Positions 26,781 to 36,647 of a stretch of DNA of 64,000 nt are shown piece by piece. The first letter of the stretch is position 1. Each line of letters begins with the position of its first letter. A program made the translations under genes and the position numbers. The stretch is from BOG-1112 sp964611335 (GTDB lineage: Bacteria; Bdellovibrionota_B; Oligoflexia; Oligoflexales; Bog-1112). The notes under the pieces were generated by a model. It searched no databases. It saw only the letters and a list, made by a program, of their open reading frames with translations, and had not been told where the DNA came from. Where the stretch lies: contig CAZSXR010000002.1 of NCBI GenBank assembly GCA_964611335.1, forward strand, positions 186,001-250,000, in the 5' to 3' direction.

Positions 26781-28484
26781 TTACGGAAGTTTACTAGTAA
26801 GGGAAAGACTACCTTGATAGTAACGATCCTTGAAATCTTCAATGAACACATTGCCTGTTACGATATCGAGATGGTCTAAGTAAACTCGCGGATACAATTC
26901 CATTCTCAGCTTGCGACCTAATAAAGCCGACTCTGGAATGGCTTGAAAGTCCGCTTCTCGATCATTTTTAGCAACATAACTGAAACCTACTGTTTTAGGA
27001 AACAATATAGATTCAAGGCTTAGCAAACCTGATGTTTTATCAAAATTTACAAGAAGCGCTTCCTGAATATTTTTGGAGCATGATGTAGACTTTCCGCTCT
27101 CCCAGTCAAAGCACCCAAATAAATTCTCACCTGAATTGATATGCAAACGCACCATCACAAAATTGCCTTCATCAGGGACTAGATCCAGTTCGACTTTCGA
27201 AAGAAGGGTGTGTCCAAGCTCTTTATCACGGATGAGACTCGCAGCTGGCAGATCAAAAGAATTTGTGAACACATCGAATTCCGAATCTGTAAGCTTCTTG
27301 ATAGCAAGTAATTTATTTTGAAGACTATCGATGTCTATGTTTATTGTTTTTATTCTCTCCGTTAAAACGGGATCCGCAAAGGGTTCAGGTCCAAAAATTT
27401 CAGGTATTTCTTTTTGTAAACTTGTAAGAGTATCCTGCTCCGAACCTAAAGCGGGAGAATTTGACTCCAGAATATGAAAATTGAAAAGCCTATCATTAAA
27501 CGTATAGAATTTATCTCCTCCTGCTTTCTGTTCAAAAGTCAAACCTTCTATAAATCGTTTTGCACGTATTTTGTCGGAAAAAAGCTCTGAAGCTCCAAAT
27601 AAGATTTTTTTCCAACGACCCTTCCTTTGATTTTTAGCATTGTCGATAGTATAGAGATCACCCACTTTACCAAAAACAAAAATACTTGTGTCTATGTTTG
27701 TCTGATCTTTAATCCATTGCTTGAAAGAAGGGACATCGCTGAAAAAACTATGAATTTCGTTATCGCTGGGAGTTTTCCCACCATTTTTCAATTTCAAATC
27801 AAATATTTTTAAAATTCCACCTTCCCAAACACAGGAAACATAATTTCCTGGAGACGGAGTTATACCGTCTTTGCAATTGGGGGTTTGAAAGAGACGAAGA
27901 TTCTCGTAGTATTCTGAGCAAATTCCAAGAGCTTCTGGTCGAGATTTAAAAGAATTATCCAACAAGAAATTTGAAATCCCAAATTTTAAAAGTTGAAGTT
28001 CACAATACTGGTCAAAATCAACCTCTTTACCTTGAATCAACTGAGTCTTAACCCAAGCGCGTGAAGCATTTCTAAGATGAGAACTTTGTTTTTCATAAAA
28101 AGAAATTTTTGAATTCTGTTCATCCGTCCGTACTTGCTTGAGTTCCACTTTCTTCGTTTCGATGCTCTGTTTGATTCCTTCAACAGGTTCTATATCTCTT
28201 AGATACGCGTTTCTTTCATTCTTACTTTTTGTAGACAGAGCCAGTACTTCCGCAATTTTTTTTGTATCAGCTCCCTCCTTCCATATAATCAAAGAACCTT
28301 CGAACTCATGTTTTTTCGAAGTCGGAACGAGGTGAATTCCCTGTTTTACAAAAGAAACAACAGACCCAGAATTTGACCATTCAGGAGCTTGTACACTAGA
28401 AGATGTCTGCTCTTGAACTTCAGGACTTTTGACACCACAAGCAACAATATAAAATAACAAACATGCTGTACTTATTTTCTTCAT
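26781..28484 (-). CDS. Large lipoprotein of unknown function
   Basis: ATG 28484 follows GAGGAAA and begins a lipoprotein signal peptide with lipobox IVACG. The mature protein has about 550 residues and includes a coiled, charged region near residues 85-130 (VELKQVRTDEQ). Several cysteines occur, for example in CKDGITPSPGNYVSCVW. No domain is recognised. It begins 13 nt after the stop of the barrel-like gene at 28498 and so belongs to the same operon. It is probably on the periplasmic face of the outer membrane. Confidence 0.7.
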   Translation of the reverse strand: MKKISTACLLFYIVACGVKSPEVQEQTSSSVQAPEWSNSGSVVSFVKQGIHLVPTSKKHEFEGSLIIWKEGADTKKIAEVLALSTKSKNERNAYLRDIEPVEGIKQSIETKKVELKQVRTDEQNSKISFYEKQSSHLRNASRAWVKTQLIQGKEVDFDQYCELQLLKFGISNFLLDNSFKSRPEALGICSEYYENLRLFQTPNCKDGITPSPGNYVSCVWEGGILKIFDLKLKNGGKTPSDNEIHSFFSDVPSFKQWIKDQTNIDTSIFVFGKVGDLYTIDNAKNQRKGRWKKILFGASELFSDKIRAKRFIEGLTFEQKAGGDKFYTFNDRLFNFHILESNSPALGSEQDTLTSLQKEIPEIFGPEPFADPVLTERIKTINIDIDSLQNKLLAIKKLTDSEFDVFTNSFDLPAASLIRDKELGHTLLSKVELDLVPDEGNFVMVRLHINSGENLFGCFDWESGKSTSCSKNIQEALLVNFDKTSGLLSLESILFPKTVGFSYVAKNDREADFQAIPESALLGRKLRMELYPRVYLDHLDIVTGNVFIEDFKDRYYQGSLSLTSKLP

Positions 28485-28497
28485 GGTTTCCTCAACA

Positions 28498-29727
28498 TTA
28501 AAAACAAACGTTGAAATCAAAAGTCAAAAGATCTTTCACAACGGTGTTAGAACTTCTCAAATGTTTTTTATATTCAAGCGTCATAATAAACGGGATAGGC
28601 ATTTCTTTCCTTAAAAATGCTGGAATACTTTGATACCCAACCCTTGTTTCCCAGTAGGAAGATCGATCATCTGTATTTTTTTCAAGAGCCAACTGTGCAG
28701 CTTTGTTGTCGGTGTCATAGCGGTCACCTGCCTTTCCAGTAAGGGACAGACCTGTTCCAAAAACCAATCCGAACCAAGGCTCATATTGGGTCGAAACCCC
28801 TGTTTCCCAACGATTGCCTAATTTGAACCGTATTCTATCTTCAGGAACTTCGATAGACTCATCTTCTGTTTTCAACCGAAGAGTTTTTTTAGCTGGAGCA
28901 TGATACGTGTATTTGACATACTGATTGAGCCAAAATTCTCTTGTAATATATTCATCTATGTAAAGCATTTCGTAAAGAGCCCATGTTCCTGAACCGAAAG
29001 GAACACTGATCAATACATTCGGATCACCAGGAAAACCCGTGGGAGCTGTTATTCCGTTTCCGTTCGCAATTTTGACACGTTCCGTATCTAAAAATAGATA
29101 TTTTGCACCAAGGGTCACATCTCCGATTCCTGAGCGCTCCCAATCTTCAAGCGGAGAGTATCCATTTGTTATAAGTTTGTTATTCAACTCTCCGACGGAG
29201 TTTGTAAGTTTCAAAGCAACTTCTCTTGCTTTTGCCTGCTGATTATTAGCAGGATCATTTAAGTAATTAATCAGTTTAAGTGCATTGTCTGATGTTTGAA
29301 AACCCATACGAACATTCACTTTTGCCTGATAGAAGGGAACACCTATGGCAAGAGTTAATTTGTCTGTAATACCATAAGAAAAGATCCCCGCTCTCACAGA
29401 AATATTTCCCCGCATATCAGAGCTAAAAACACCGACACTATCCTCTTCACGAAATTTCCCTTCTAAAAACGATTCTAAAAGCAGACGGTTTATACCCTTT
29501 TCTCCGTTTATAATTCTTTTGAAGGTAAGCTCTTTCGCGAGGGGATCCGCAAGAGGGCGAAAGTCACCAAACTCATTTGTTTTTTGACCAACACTGGTAT
29601 TTACATTTTTGAAATCCAAACTTCGTACTCCTTTAGGGAGTACTTTCGTGTTTTCCAAAGCAAATGCAGAACCCATCATGTTGAGTCCAAGAACTCCAAC
29701 TATGTATTTCACAAAGTTCTTGTTCAT
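28498..29727 (-). CDS. Outer-membrane barrel-like protein of unknown function
   Basis: A 409-residue protein with a signal peptide (YIVGVLGLNMMGSAFA). It has repeated strand-like blocks such as GIFSYGITDKLTLAIGVPFY and KYLFLDTERVKI, and ends TFDFNVCF with a terminal Phe. This suggests an outer-membrane barrel. The family was not recognised. It sits between a secreted protein gene (29784-30722) and a lipoprotein gene (26781-28484), all on one strand with short gaps. Confidence 0.65.
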   Translation of the reverse strand: MNKNFVKYIVGVLGLNMMGSAFALENTKVLPKGVRSLDFKNVNTSVGQKTNEFGDFRPLADPLAKELTFKRIINGEKGINRLLLESFLEGKFREEDSVGVFSSDMRGNISVRAGIFSYGITDKLTLAIGVPFYQAKVNVRMGFQTSDNALKLINYLNDPANNQQAKAREVALKLTNSVGELNNKLITNGYSPLEDWERSGIGDVTLGAKYLFLDTERVKIANGNGITAPTGFPGDPNVLISVPFGSGTWALYEMLYIDEYITREFWLNQYVKYTYHAPAKKTLRLKTEDESIEVPEDRIRFKLGNRWETGVSTQYEPWFGLVFGTGLSLTGKAGDRYDTDNKAAQLALEKNTDDRSSYWETRVGYQSIPAFLRKEMPIPFIMTLEYKKHLRSSNTVVKDLLTFDFNVCF

Positions 29728-29783
29728 AGTGTTTTCACCCTTCTTGTGTAGCTTTAAAGATTTTCTACTTAGTTTTCAGAACA

Positions 29784-30722
29784 TTACTCGTCAAGGTTTG
29801 TATCTAGACATTTGTTCCAATCGCTTTCTGCCAGGCACTTTGTTAGGGTCTCTGAAAATTCTTTCATAACTTTTTGATAGTGGAGAATTTCAGGTTCACG
29901 TCCTGCAGGAAGTTCACCTGCCTCGTTCAACTCAGTGATAGTATCAACTGTTTTAATGAGTTTGTTTTTAGCTTCCATTACAAGATCACGATTCTTTTCT
30001 TGCATACCAACAGCAGTCAAACCCTGAGCTTCGTAATAAAAATTATCGAAATAATCTTTTCCTGACATTTCTGCAAAAGGCTTGTTTGCTTGTGGGGCAG
30101 ATTCCAAAGCAACTCTAGCAAAGGCTAGGCCTTGTTTAGGATTATAAAGACGGAGAAGAATAGCTTTCTTATTTACATAAATACCTGCAAAGATTCTCAG
30201 TATACCTCCACCTTCAAAGCCCCCAACATAACGGTCACCAACTTTTGTAGTTTCTAGCGCTGTGCTCTCTTCCATTTTCAATTTAAAGGCAAGCTTTGCT
30301 CGCTCTTCAAACGGAGAAATCTTTCCAAGGGCTCCGAGACAGGCAATGTAAAAATAGTGATGCTCTTGTCTCGAACTTCCACGAGTTTCTTTCTGACTCA
30401 CACTTATGCAAGATTCAAGAGCTGCGACTCTTTTTGACAAGAGACTCTTATCAAGATCCGGAATCATCACACCACGAAAGAGATCAAGACGTCCCATTTG
30501 AGTGAATGCGTAAAGTCTATCATCACCACTCGATTGATTAAAAATTTCCGCATAAGCTTCTCTTGCTTTCGATGCATTTTCGAATTTTTCAGCTGAACTT
30601 TCTCCTGTATTACGAAGAGCAAAAAGATCATCTGCACTTTTAAAATCAACAGCATGCGATGTGAAACTTAAAGCACTTAAGCTAAGTCCCAAGGTGATCA
30701 AAATCTTTTTTGAGATTGCCAT
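29784..30722 (-). CDS. Secreted, mostly helical protein of unknown function
   Basis: ATG 30722 follows AAAGGA and opens a signal peptide (ILITLGLSLSALSFTSHA). The 312-residue product is mainly helical with TPR-like character, in blocks such as FENASKAREAYAEIF and QGLAFARVALESAP. Cysteines occur in the middle and near the C-terminus. It is the first gene of a minus-strand set of envelope genes running down to 25267. It may be a scaffold for the barrel and lipoprotein that follow; this is inference. Confidence 0.65.
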   Translation of the reverse strand: MAISKKILITLGLSLSALSFTSHAVDFKSADDLFALRNTGESSAEKFENASKAREAYAEIFNQSSGDDRLYAFTQMGRLDLFRGVMIPDLDKSLLSKRVAALESCISVSQKETRGSSRQEHHYFYIACLGALGKISPFEERAKLAFKLKMEESTALETTKVGDRYVGGFEGGGILRIFAGIYVNKKAILLRLYNPKQGLAFARVALESAPQANKPFAEMSGKDYFDNFYYEAQGLTAVGMQEKNRDLVMEAKNKLIKTVDTITELNEAGELPAGREPEILHYQKVMKEFSETLTKCLAESDWNKCLDTNLDE

Positions 30723-30821
30723 GACTTGTCCTTTAATGAGTTTCTTCAACATTTTGTTCGAATTGAAAGGAATTTCCAGTTTCGCATTGAGAAACTTAAA
30801 GGAAAGATTCTAAGAAATTCA

Positions 30822-31679
30822 TTAAAGGGAATTTAGAAACGTATGAAACTTCATGAGGATTTCGAGCCAATGAACAGGAGAAAGAAGATAGAAAGCAGCG
30901 CCTAATGCGAGAAAAGGACCAAATGGTATCTCCGTTTGCAGATTGGTATTTCGGTTTTTAAGAATCAGTCCTATTCCTACAAAAGACCCAACAATGGAAG
31001 CAAAGAGAACTGTAGGCAACAAGGACTCATATCCCAACCACCCTCCTATGGCAGCTAGGAGCTTTGCATCACCCATTCCTATGCCTTCTCGTTTTCTGAG
31101 CAGATAGTAAATCCATGCAATCGCATAGATAGTTCCACCACCTATCAAAACTCCTAAGAAAGCACTGTAAAGTGTGAGTTCAGGATGAACATAAGCAATC
31201 ATGGGAAATACAGCAATCATGGGAAGACTGATCGCATCAGGGATAATCATGTGATGGAGATCAATAACAGAGCAAATCAGGAGCAAAGAGCAAAATACAC
31301 TTGCATGTACACATCGCAGCAACGTGTTGGGATCTATGTGATAATAGTAAACCGCGTCATATTCAACGAAGGGGAATCTCCAATACAGAAATACAAAAAG
31401 AAGCCCTGAGAAATATTCTATAAGTGGGTAGGATACGGGGATAGTGGTACCACAGCATTTGGTTTTTCCACGTAGCATGAGATAGCTGAAAACTGGAAAA
31501 TTCAGCCAAAAAGGGATAGCCGCATTGCATGCAGGACAAAAAGAGCGGGAGGATTGCCAAAAAATGTTCCGTGGAATTCTATAGATGCAAACATTAAAAA
31601 AACTCCCCATAATAAGCCCGAATGCGAAAAAAAACCATGAGAGAGGAGACATAAGAATTTGAGAAAAACTTATAAACAA
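30822..31679 (-). CDS. Type IV prepilin peptidase / methyltransferase (A24)
   Basis: A 285-residue inner-membrane aspartic protease that cleaves prepilin leader peptides and N-methylates the new end. Motifs are GSFFNVCIYRIP near residue 27, the first catalytic Asp in SVIDLHHMIIPD and the second in GMGDAKLLAAIGG. The N-terminal zinc loop is unusual: CPAC is intact, but the second pair reads KTKCCG instead of CxxC. About eight hydrophobic helices are present. This implies type IV pili or a type II secretion system elsewhere in the genome. It is divergent from mutS2. Confidence 0.93.
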   Translation of the reverse strand: MFISFSQILMSPLSWFFFAFGLIMGSFFNVCIYRIPRNIFWQSSRSFCPACNAAIPFWLNFPVFSYLMLRGKTKCCGTTIPVSYPLIEYFSGLLFVFLYWRFPFVEYDAVYYYHIDPNTLLRCVHASVFCSLLLICSVIDLHHMIIPDAISLPMIAVFPMIAYVHPELTLYSAFLGVLIGGGTIYAIAWIYYLLRKREGIGMGDAKLLAAIGGWLGYESLLPTVLFASIVGSFVGIGLILKNRNTNLQTEIPFGPFLALGAAFYLLSPVHWLEILMKFHTFLNSL

Positions 31680-31768
31680 AAGAATCCTTTCACATTGTAT
31701 AAAGTCACGATAATTCCATACTCTGCATTCAAAATAGCACAGAAAATTATATTAGGAACGCACTCCGA

Positions 31769-34192
31769 ATGAATATGCATACTAAGTTAGCAGAAAAATT
31801 AGAATGGTCCCTCCTTCTCAAATATCTAGCAGAATATTGCCAAACCCAAGAAGGCAAAACCCGAGCTTATGATCTCTCGCCAACACTGAAAGCGAAAGAC
31901 GTTGCAGAACGATGGGCTCAAGTCGAACCCTTACTCGCCCTTATTCGGCTGGATTTCCTTCCTGCTTTGGGTGAACTCACCCCCATTCATGCCGTTTTAA
32001 AATCTTTATCGATTGGTCAGGTTCTCGAAGGTGAACACTTCCGTTGTGTTTTAAACCTCTTGCAAACCACTCAAAAGGTCCATGAATTCGCCCAAGACTA
32101 CGCTAGCATCTCTTCCACTCTGCACCACGTTAAAAATAGAATTGTCCCTCTACCGACTCTTTTAAAAGCTATTGGGAAAACGATCGATGAAGCGGGTAGC
32201 GTTCGCGATGAAGCAACTCCAGAACTTTCGAGATTGCGCTCTCAAAAAAGAGGCCTTCGCAAACGCATAGAAGAATCTCTTTCCACCATCAGTCAAGAAT
32301 CGGAATTTGCAAAATATATTCAAGATGATTTTTTTACTATGAGAGAAGATCGTTATGTGATTCCCGTTAAACTCGACGGACGAGGACGTGTTCCTGGTGC
32401 CATCATCGATACATCTACAAGTGGACAAACTCTTTACATAGAACCCACATCTATTCGCATTCAGAATCAAACCTTAAAAGAACTTGAACTTTCAGAAAAA
32501 CTGGAAGTTTTTCGCATTTTAAAAGAGCTTAGTTTGCAAGTTGCTGTTGAAAGTGAAAATATCCAAAACAACTATAATGAAATTATTTCTCTTGATCTTA
32601 TGTTTGCAGAAGCAAGACTCGCATATAAACTAGATGCACGTCCTATTCCTCTTTCACAAAAACCAATATTGCGTTTTATCGGTGCCATACATCCTTTGCT
32701 CAAACTTAATGATGAAGGTGTCGTTGTTTCAAACGATATTGAACTCAAAGAAGGTCAAAACTGTCTTGTGATTTCAGGACCGAACGCTGGTGGTAAAACC
32801 GTCATATTGAAAACGGTTGGCATCATTCATATGATGGTTGCAGCTGGATTGATGCCTCCTGTAGGTCCAGGTTCTGAAATCTTTCTTTTCGAAAAAATGT
32901 TTATTGAAATGGGTGATACGCAAGATTTAAGCGCTCACCTTTCTACATTCTCAGGCCACTTACTTGGTCTCAAACCCATACTCCAAAATGCGGAAGAACG
33001 AGACATCGTATTTCTCGACGAAATTTGTGTGGGAACAGAACCTCACACAGGTGCAGCTCTTGCGCAATCTATGCTCGAACACCTTGCAGAAAAAGGAGCA
33101 TGGATTATCGCAACCACTCACTTTGACAGCTTGAAACTTCTTGCTATGAACAATTCCAAGTTTCGAAGTGGCGCCATGGGTTACAAAGAAAATTACCAAC
33201 CAACTTATAAATTAAATGTCGACATTCCAGGGTTGAGTTTCGGAATTGAAGTTGCAGAACAGGTCGGCATCTCCTCAACGATCATCAAACGCGCAAGAGA
33301 CCTACATGGGAAAGAAGCTTCCGCTTTCGATGAAGCTATTGGAAAACTCCTCAAACAAGCTTCTTATTACGAAGAAAAAACAGAAGAAGCTGCAATTAAA
33401 ATTCGTAAAGCAGAAGAAGAAAAATCAAGATGGTCTCATGAAGTCGAAGTACTGAAGAAAAAACGTCACGACCTTGCTGAAAAAGTTATAGAGCAGTACG
33501 AAGAAGAATTAAAAAATCTACGCGACAAATTTGAAACCACACTCAAAAAAACGAAATTGCAAGAGCCCTCTGATAAAAAAGAGCTCACTGATACTTTGGA
33601 AGGACTCAAAAGCGGTATACAACGTTTGCAAGAAGATCACGTCAGCAAACCTAAAGAGCCAGGTCACCCTATTAACTTTGATAGTTTACAAAAGGGGGAC
33701 CCTGTTTACGTCACCCGCTTTAAAAAAATGGGTAAAGTTCTTAGAAAAGGGAGAAATGCTCAGGAAAAAATCGAAGTAGAAATTGGCTCTCTCAAATTCC
33801 ACGTTCTCGCTAAAGAATTGCGCATTGTTCCTCGTTCAGAAGCGAACAAACCGCATCAACTCCTTCAATACAAGCCCAAAAAAGAAGTGGTTCGTCTCAG
33901 TGAGAAAATTGAACGTGTACTCGTTATTCCTTCCGCTACGAACACAGTCGATGTGAGAGGAATGACAGCAGAGGATGCCGTTGAAAAAACATGGCGTTTT
34001 ATGGATGCAGCAGTCATGCGTGGTGAATATGCGGTTTTGATTATTCATGGGCATGGAACACACACACTCAAGCAGGCTATTCGCAAGGCTTTGGAAAATG
34101 AAAGCCCCTATGACATTGGATTTTTCCCAGGAACTCCTTCTGAAGGGGGTGATGGCGTAACTGTTGTCTATTTCCAACGCTACACGGAATAA
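31769..34192 (+). CDS. mutS2: MutS2-family ATPase/endonuclease
   Basis: An 807-residue protein of the MutS2 class, linked in other bacteria to suppressing recombination and rescuing collided ribosomes. The P-loop GPNAGGKT is at about residue 337, the Walker B region FLDEICVGTEP and the H-motif IATTHF follow, then a long coiled region (about 510-620). A C-terminal Smr nuclease domain has VDVRGMTAEDA and IIHGHGTHTL. There is no mismatch-recognition domain, as expected. AGGAA lies upstream of ATG 31769. The E1 gene begins 10 nt after the stop. Confidence 0.95.
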   Translation: MNMHTKLAEKLEWSLLLKYLAEYCQTQEGKTRAYDLSPTLKAKDVAERWAQVEPLLALIRLDFLPALGELTPIHAVLKSLSIGQVLEGEHFRCVLNLLQTTQKVHEFAQDYASISSTLHHVKNRIVPLPTLLKAIGKTIDEAGSVRDEATPELSRLRSQKRGLRKRIEESLSTISQESEFAKYIQDDFFTMREDRYVIPVKLDGRGRVPGAIIDTSTSGQTLYIEPTSIRIQNQTLKELELSEKLEVFRILKELSLQVAVESENIQNNYNEIISLDLMFAEARLAYKLDARPIPLSQKPILRFIGAIHPLLKLNDEGVVVSNDIELKEGQNCLVISGPNAGGKTVILKTVGIIHMMVAAGLMPPVGPGSEIFLFEKMFIEMGDTQDLSAHLSTFSGHLLGLKPILQNAEERDIVFLDEICVGTEPHTGAALAQSMLEHLAEKGAWIIATTHFDSLKLLAMNNSKFRSGAMGYKENYQPTYKLNVDIPGLSFGIEVAEQVGISSTIIKRARDLHGKEASAFDEAIGKLLKQASYYEEKTEEAAIKIRKAEEEKSRWSHEVEVLKKKRHDLAEKVIEQYEEELKNLRDKFETTLKKTKLQEPSDKKELTDTLEGLKSGIQRLQEDHVSKPKEPGHPINFDSLQKGDPVYVTRFKKMGKVLRKGRNAQEKIEVEIGSLKFHVLAKELRIVPRSEANKPHQLLQYKPKKEVVRLSEKIERVLVIPSATNTVDVRGMTAEDAVEKTWRFMDAAVMRGEYAVLIIHGHGTHTLKQAIRKALENESPYDIGFFPGTPSEGGDGVTVVYFQRYTE

Positions 34193-34202
34193 GGATTTTA
34201 AA

Positions 34203-36599
34203 ATGAAAGAAAATATTTCCTATGTGCCTCATCATGATGAGGTTCTTGCAGATTACAAACTTGCAGTCATCAGTCGCCTAACAAGTCTCATAGGACGTAA
34301 AGAAGTTCTGAATGGAAAAGCTAAATTCGGAATTTTCGGAGACGGAAAAGAAGTAGCACAAATCGCACTCGCTAAAACTTTTCAAAAAGGGGATTGGCGT
34401 TCTGGATATTATCGCGATCAAACGTGGATGTTTGCACTCGGATTGAGCTCTGTCCGAGAATTTTTTGCACAGCTCTATGCAGATCCTTCCCAAGAAAGAG
34501 AACCCGCATCCGGTGGTCGTCAGATGAATTGCCACTTTGCAAGCCGTTATGTAAACAACGACGGGACCTGGAAAAACCAAGTTGAAATGTACAATACTTC
34601 CAGTGATATTTCACCTACCGGTGGGCAAATGGCTCGTCTGCTAGGCCTTGCTTATGCTTCCAAACTCTATAAAAATGAAAAAACTTTAAAAACGACCAAA
34701 CACCACTTTTCAAAAAATGGGAATGAAGTCGCCTTTGGAAGCATAGGAAATGCAGCAGCAGCAGAAGGTGTTTTTTGGGAAACCATCAACGCAGCAGGTG
34801 TGTTACAAGTTCCTCTCGCTATGTCTATTTGGGATGACGGTTACGGAATTTCTGTTCCTAATGAATTGCAAATTACAAAAGGAAATATTTCGAAGGTCCT
34901 TTCAGGATTTTTAGCTGAAGAAGCTTCTAATGGTCTAGATATATACACTGTACGTGGACACGAATACTTGCAGCTCATTCACACCTACAAAACAGCTATC
35001 GCAAAATGTAGAAAGACTCATACACCCTGTCTTATCCATGTAACACACATCACTCAACCACAAGGTCATTCCACAAGTGGAAGTCATGAACGTTACAAAT
35101 CCAAAGACCGTCTCGATTACGAAAATGCAATGGATTGCATTCAGAAATTACGCGAATGGATTTTGCAGGAAAAAATTGCAAACGAAACCCTCTTAAAAAA
35201 AATTGAGAAAGAAGCTCAAGATTTTGTTGAACAGGAAAGAGAAGCTGCGTGGAAAGCTTTTGAAAAACCCATTTTAGGTGATGCAAAAAGACTTCTTCAA
35301 ATCGGAGAAGAACTTTCAAAAGAATTTGAAAATGAAAATATTTCTTCCATTCTAAGTCCTTTAAAAAATCAAAATCTCATGCGACGTCAAATCGATACTG
35401 CGGCACGTTCTTTGCAATTGGAACTATTGGGAAGAGAGGGAGAAAGTCTTCTAGAACTTTCTAACTTTGTAAAAGAATACCGACAACATAACGCAGATCT
35501 CTACAGTACTTACCTTTATACCAAAAACAATTCTCCTCTCGAGGTGAATGGCATCGCTCCTATATACTCATCGGAATCCGTACGTTTAGACGGGCGACAA
35601 ATCATTCAAAAGTACTTTGAAATTCAGTTGGAAAGAGATCCTCGTGTTTTCATTATCGGGGAAGATGTTGGACAATTGGGAGGTGTGAACCTCGAGTTCG
35701 AAGGTCTGAATAAACGTTTCGGAGATCTCCGTGTGAGCGACACTGGTATTCGAGAAATGACTATATTCGGACAAGGTATCGGTGCTGCTATGCGAGGGCT
35801 GAGACCTGTTGTGGATATTCAATATCTTGATTATTTGATTTTTGCATTACAAGGAATGAGTGACGATCTCTCCACCCTTCACTTCCGAAGCGCAGGATCA
35901 CAAATAGCTCCTGTGATTGTACGAACCAAAGGTCATCGCTTAGAAGGCATATGGCACACAGGTTCCCCCATGGGGATGTTACTCAGTTCTTTACGTGGAA
36001 TGCATATTTGTGTGCCAAGAAACTGCACTCAAGCAGCGGGTTTCTACCAGACTCTTTTTCAAAGCGATGATCCTGCTTTGGTTATTGAAGTTTTAAATGG
36101 TTATAGAGTGAAAGAAAAAGTTCCCGACAATCTCGGAGACTATTCTGTTCCTTTAGGACAATGTGAAATTCTAAGAGAAGGTCATGATCTAACTATAGTG
36201 ACATACGGCGCTTGCGTAGCTCTTGCAAATACTGCTTGTGAAGAACTTGAAAAGAAAGGGATCAGCGTAGAACTGATCGATGTGCAAACTTTGTTACCAT
36301 TTGATTTGAGTCATACCATTTGTTCTTCGATTATGAAAACAAACACAGTTTTATTTTTAGATGAAGATGTACCTGGTGGTGCAAGTGCTTATATGATGCA
36401 GGAAGTTTTAGAGAAGCAAAAAGCTTACGAGTATCTCGATGCTCCTCCTCGCACACTGTCTGCAAAGCCCCATCGTTCGTCTTATGGTTCGGACGGAGAT
36501 TATTTTTCGAAACCTTCTGTTCCCGATATTATCGAAACTGTTTATGCGATGATGAGCGAACGCAAACCTGCGCTCTTTCCCCCACTTCCTTCTTTCTAA
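34203..36599 (+). CDS. Fused E1 alpha-beta 2-oxoacid dehydrogenase (thiamine-dependent)
   Basis: ATG 34203 follows AAGGA; the frame is open slightly further upstream inside mutS2. The 798-residue protein joins an alpha part (about 1-370), with thiamine-binding GNAAAAEGVFWE and DDGYGIS, to a beta part (about 460-798), with GEDVGQLGGVNL, GAAMRGLRPV and DEDVPGGASAYM. This is the E1 component that decarboxylates branched-chain or related 2-oxoacids and passes the acyl group to a lipoyl E2. No E2 or E3 gene is in the window. Such fusions are known from several bacterial groups. The exact substrate is open. Confidence 0.88.
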   Translation: MKENISYVPHHDEVLADYKLAVISRLTSLIGRKEVLNGKAKFGIFGDGKEVAQIALAKTFQKGDWRSGYYRDQTWMFALGLSSVREFFAQLYADPSQEREPASGGRQMNCHFASRYVNNDGTWKNQVEMYNTSSDISPTGGQMARLLGLAYASKLYKNEKTLKTTKHHFSKNGNEVAFGSIGNAAAAEGVFWETINAAGVLQVPLAMSIWDDGYGISVPNELQITKGNISKVLSGFLAEEASNGLDIYTVRGHEYLQLIHTYKTAIAKCRKTHTPCLIHVTHITQPQGHSTSGSHERYKSKDRLDYENAMDCIQKLREWILQEKIANETLLKKIEKEAQDFVEQEREAAWKAFEKPILGDAKRLLQIGEELSKEFENENISSILSPLKNQNLMRRQIDTAARSLQLELLGREGESLLELSNFVKEYRQHNADLYSTYLYTKNNSPLEVNGIAPIYSSESVRLDGRQIIQKYFEIQLERDPRVFIIGEDVGQLGGVNLEFEGLNKRFGDLRVSDTGIREMTIFGQGIGAAMRGLRPVVDIQYLDYLIFALQGMSDDLSTLHFRSAGSQIAPVIVRTKGHRLEGIWHTGSPMGMLLSSLRGMHICVPRNCTQAAGFYQTLFQSDDPALVIEVLNGYRVKEKVPDNLGDYSVPLGQCEILREGHDLTIVTYGACVALANTACEELEKKGISVELIDVQTLLPFDLSHTICSSIMKTNTVLFLDEDVPGGASAYMMQEVLEKQKAYEYLDAPPRTLSAKPHRSSYGSDGDYFSKPSVPDIIETVYAMMSERKPALFPPLPSF

Positions 36600-36647
36600 T
36601 TGCCGTAGTACACTTCTGCGACACACTCATTCACGCGGGAGCGTACT

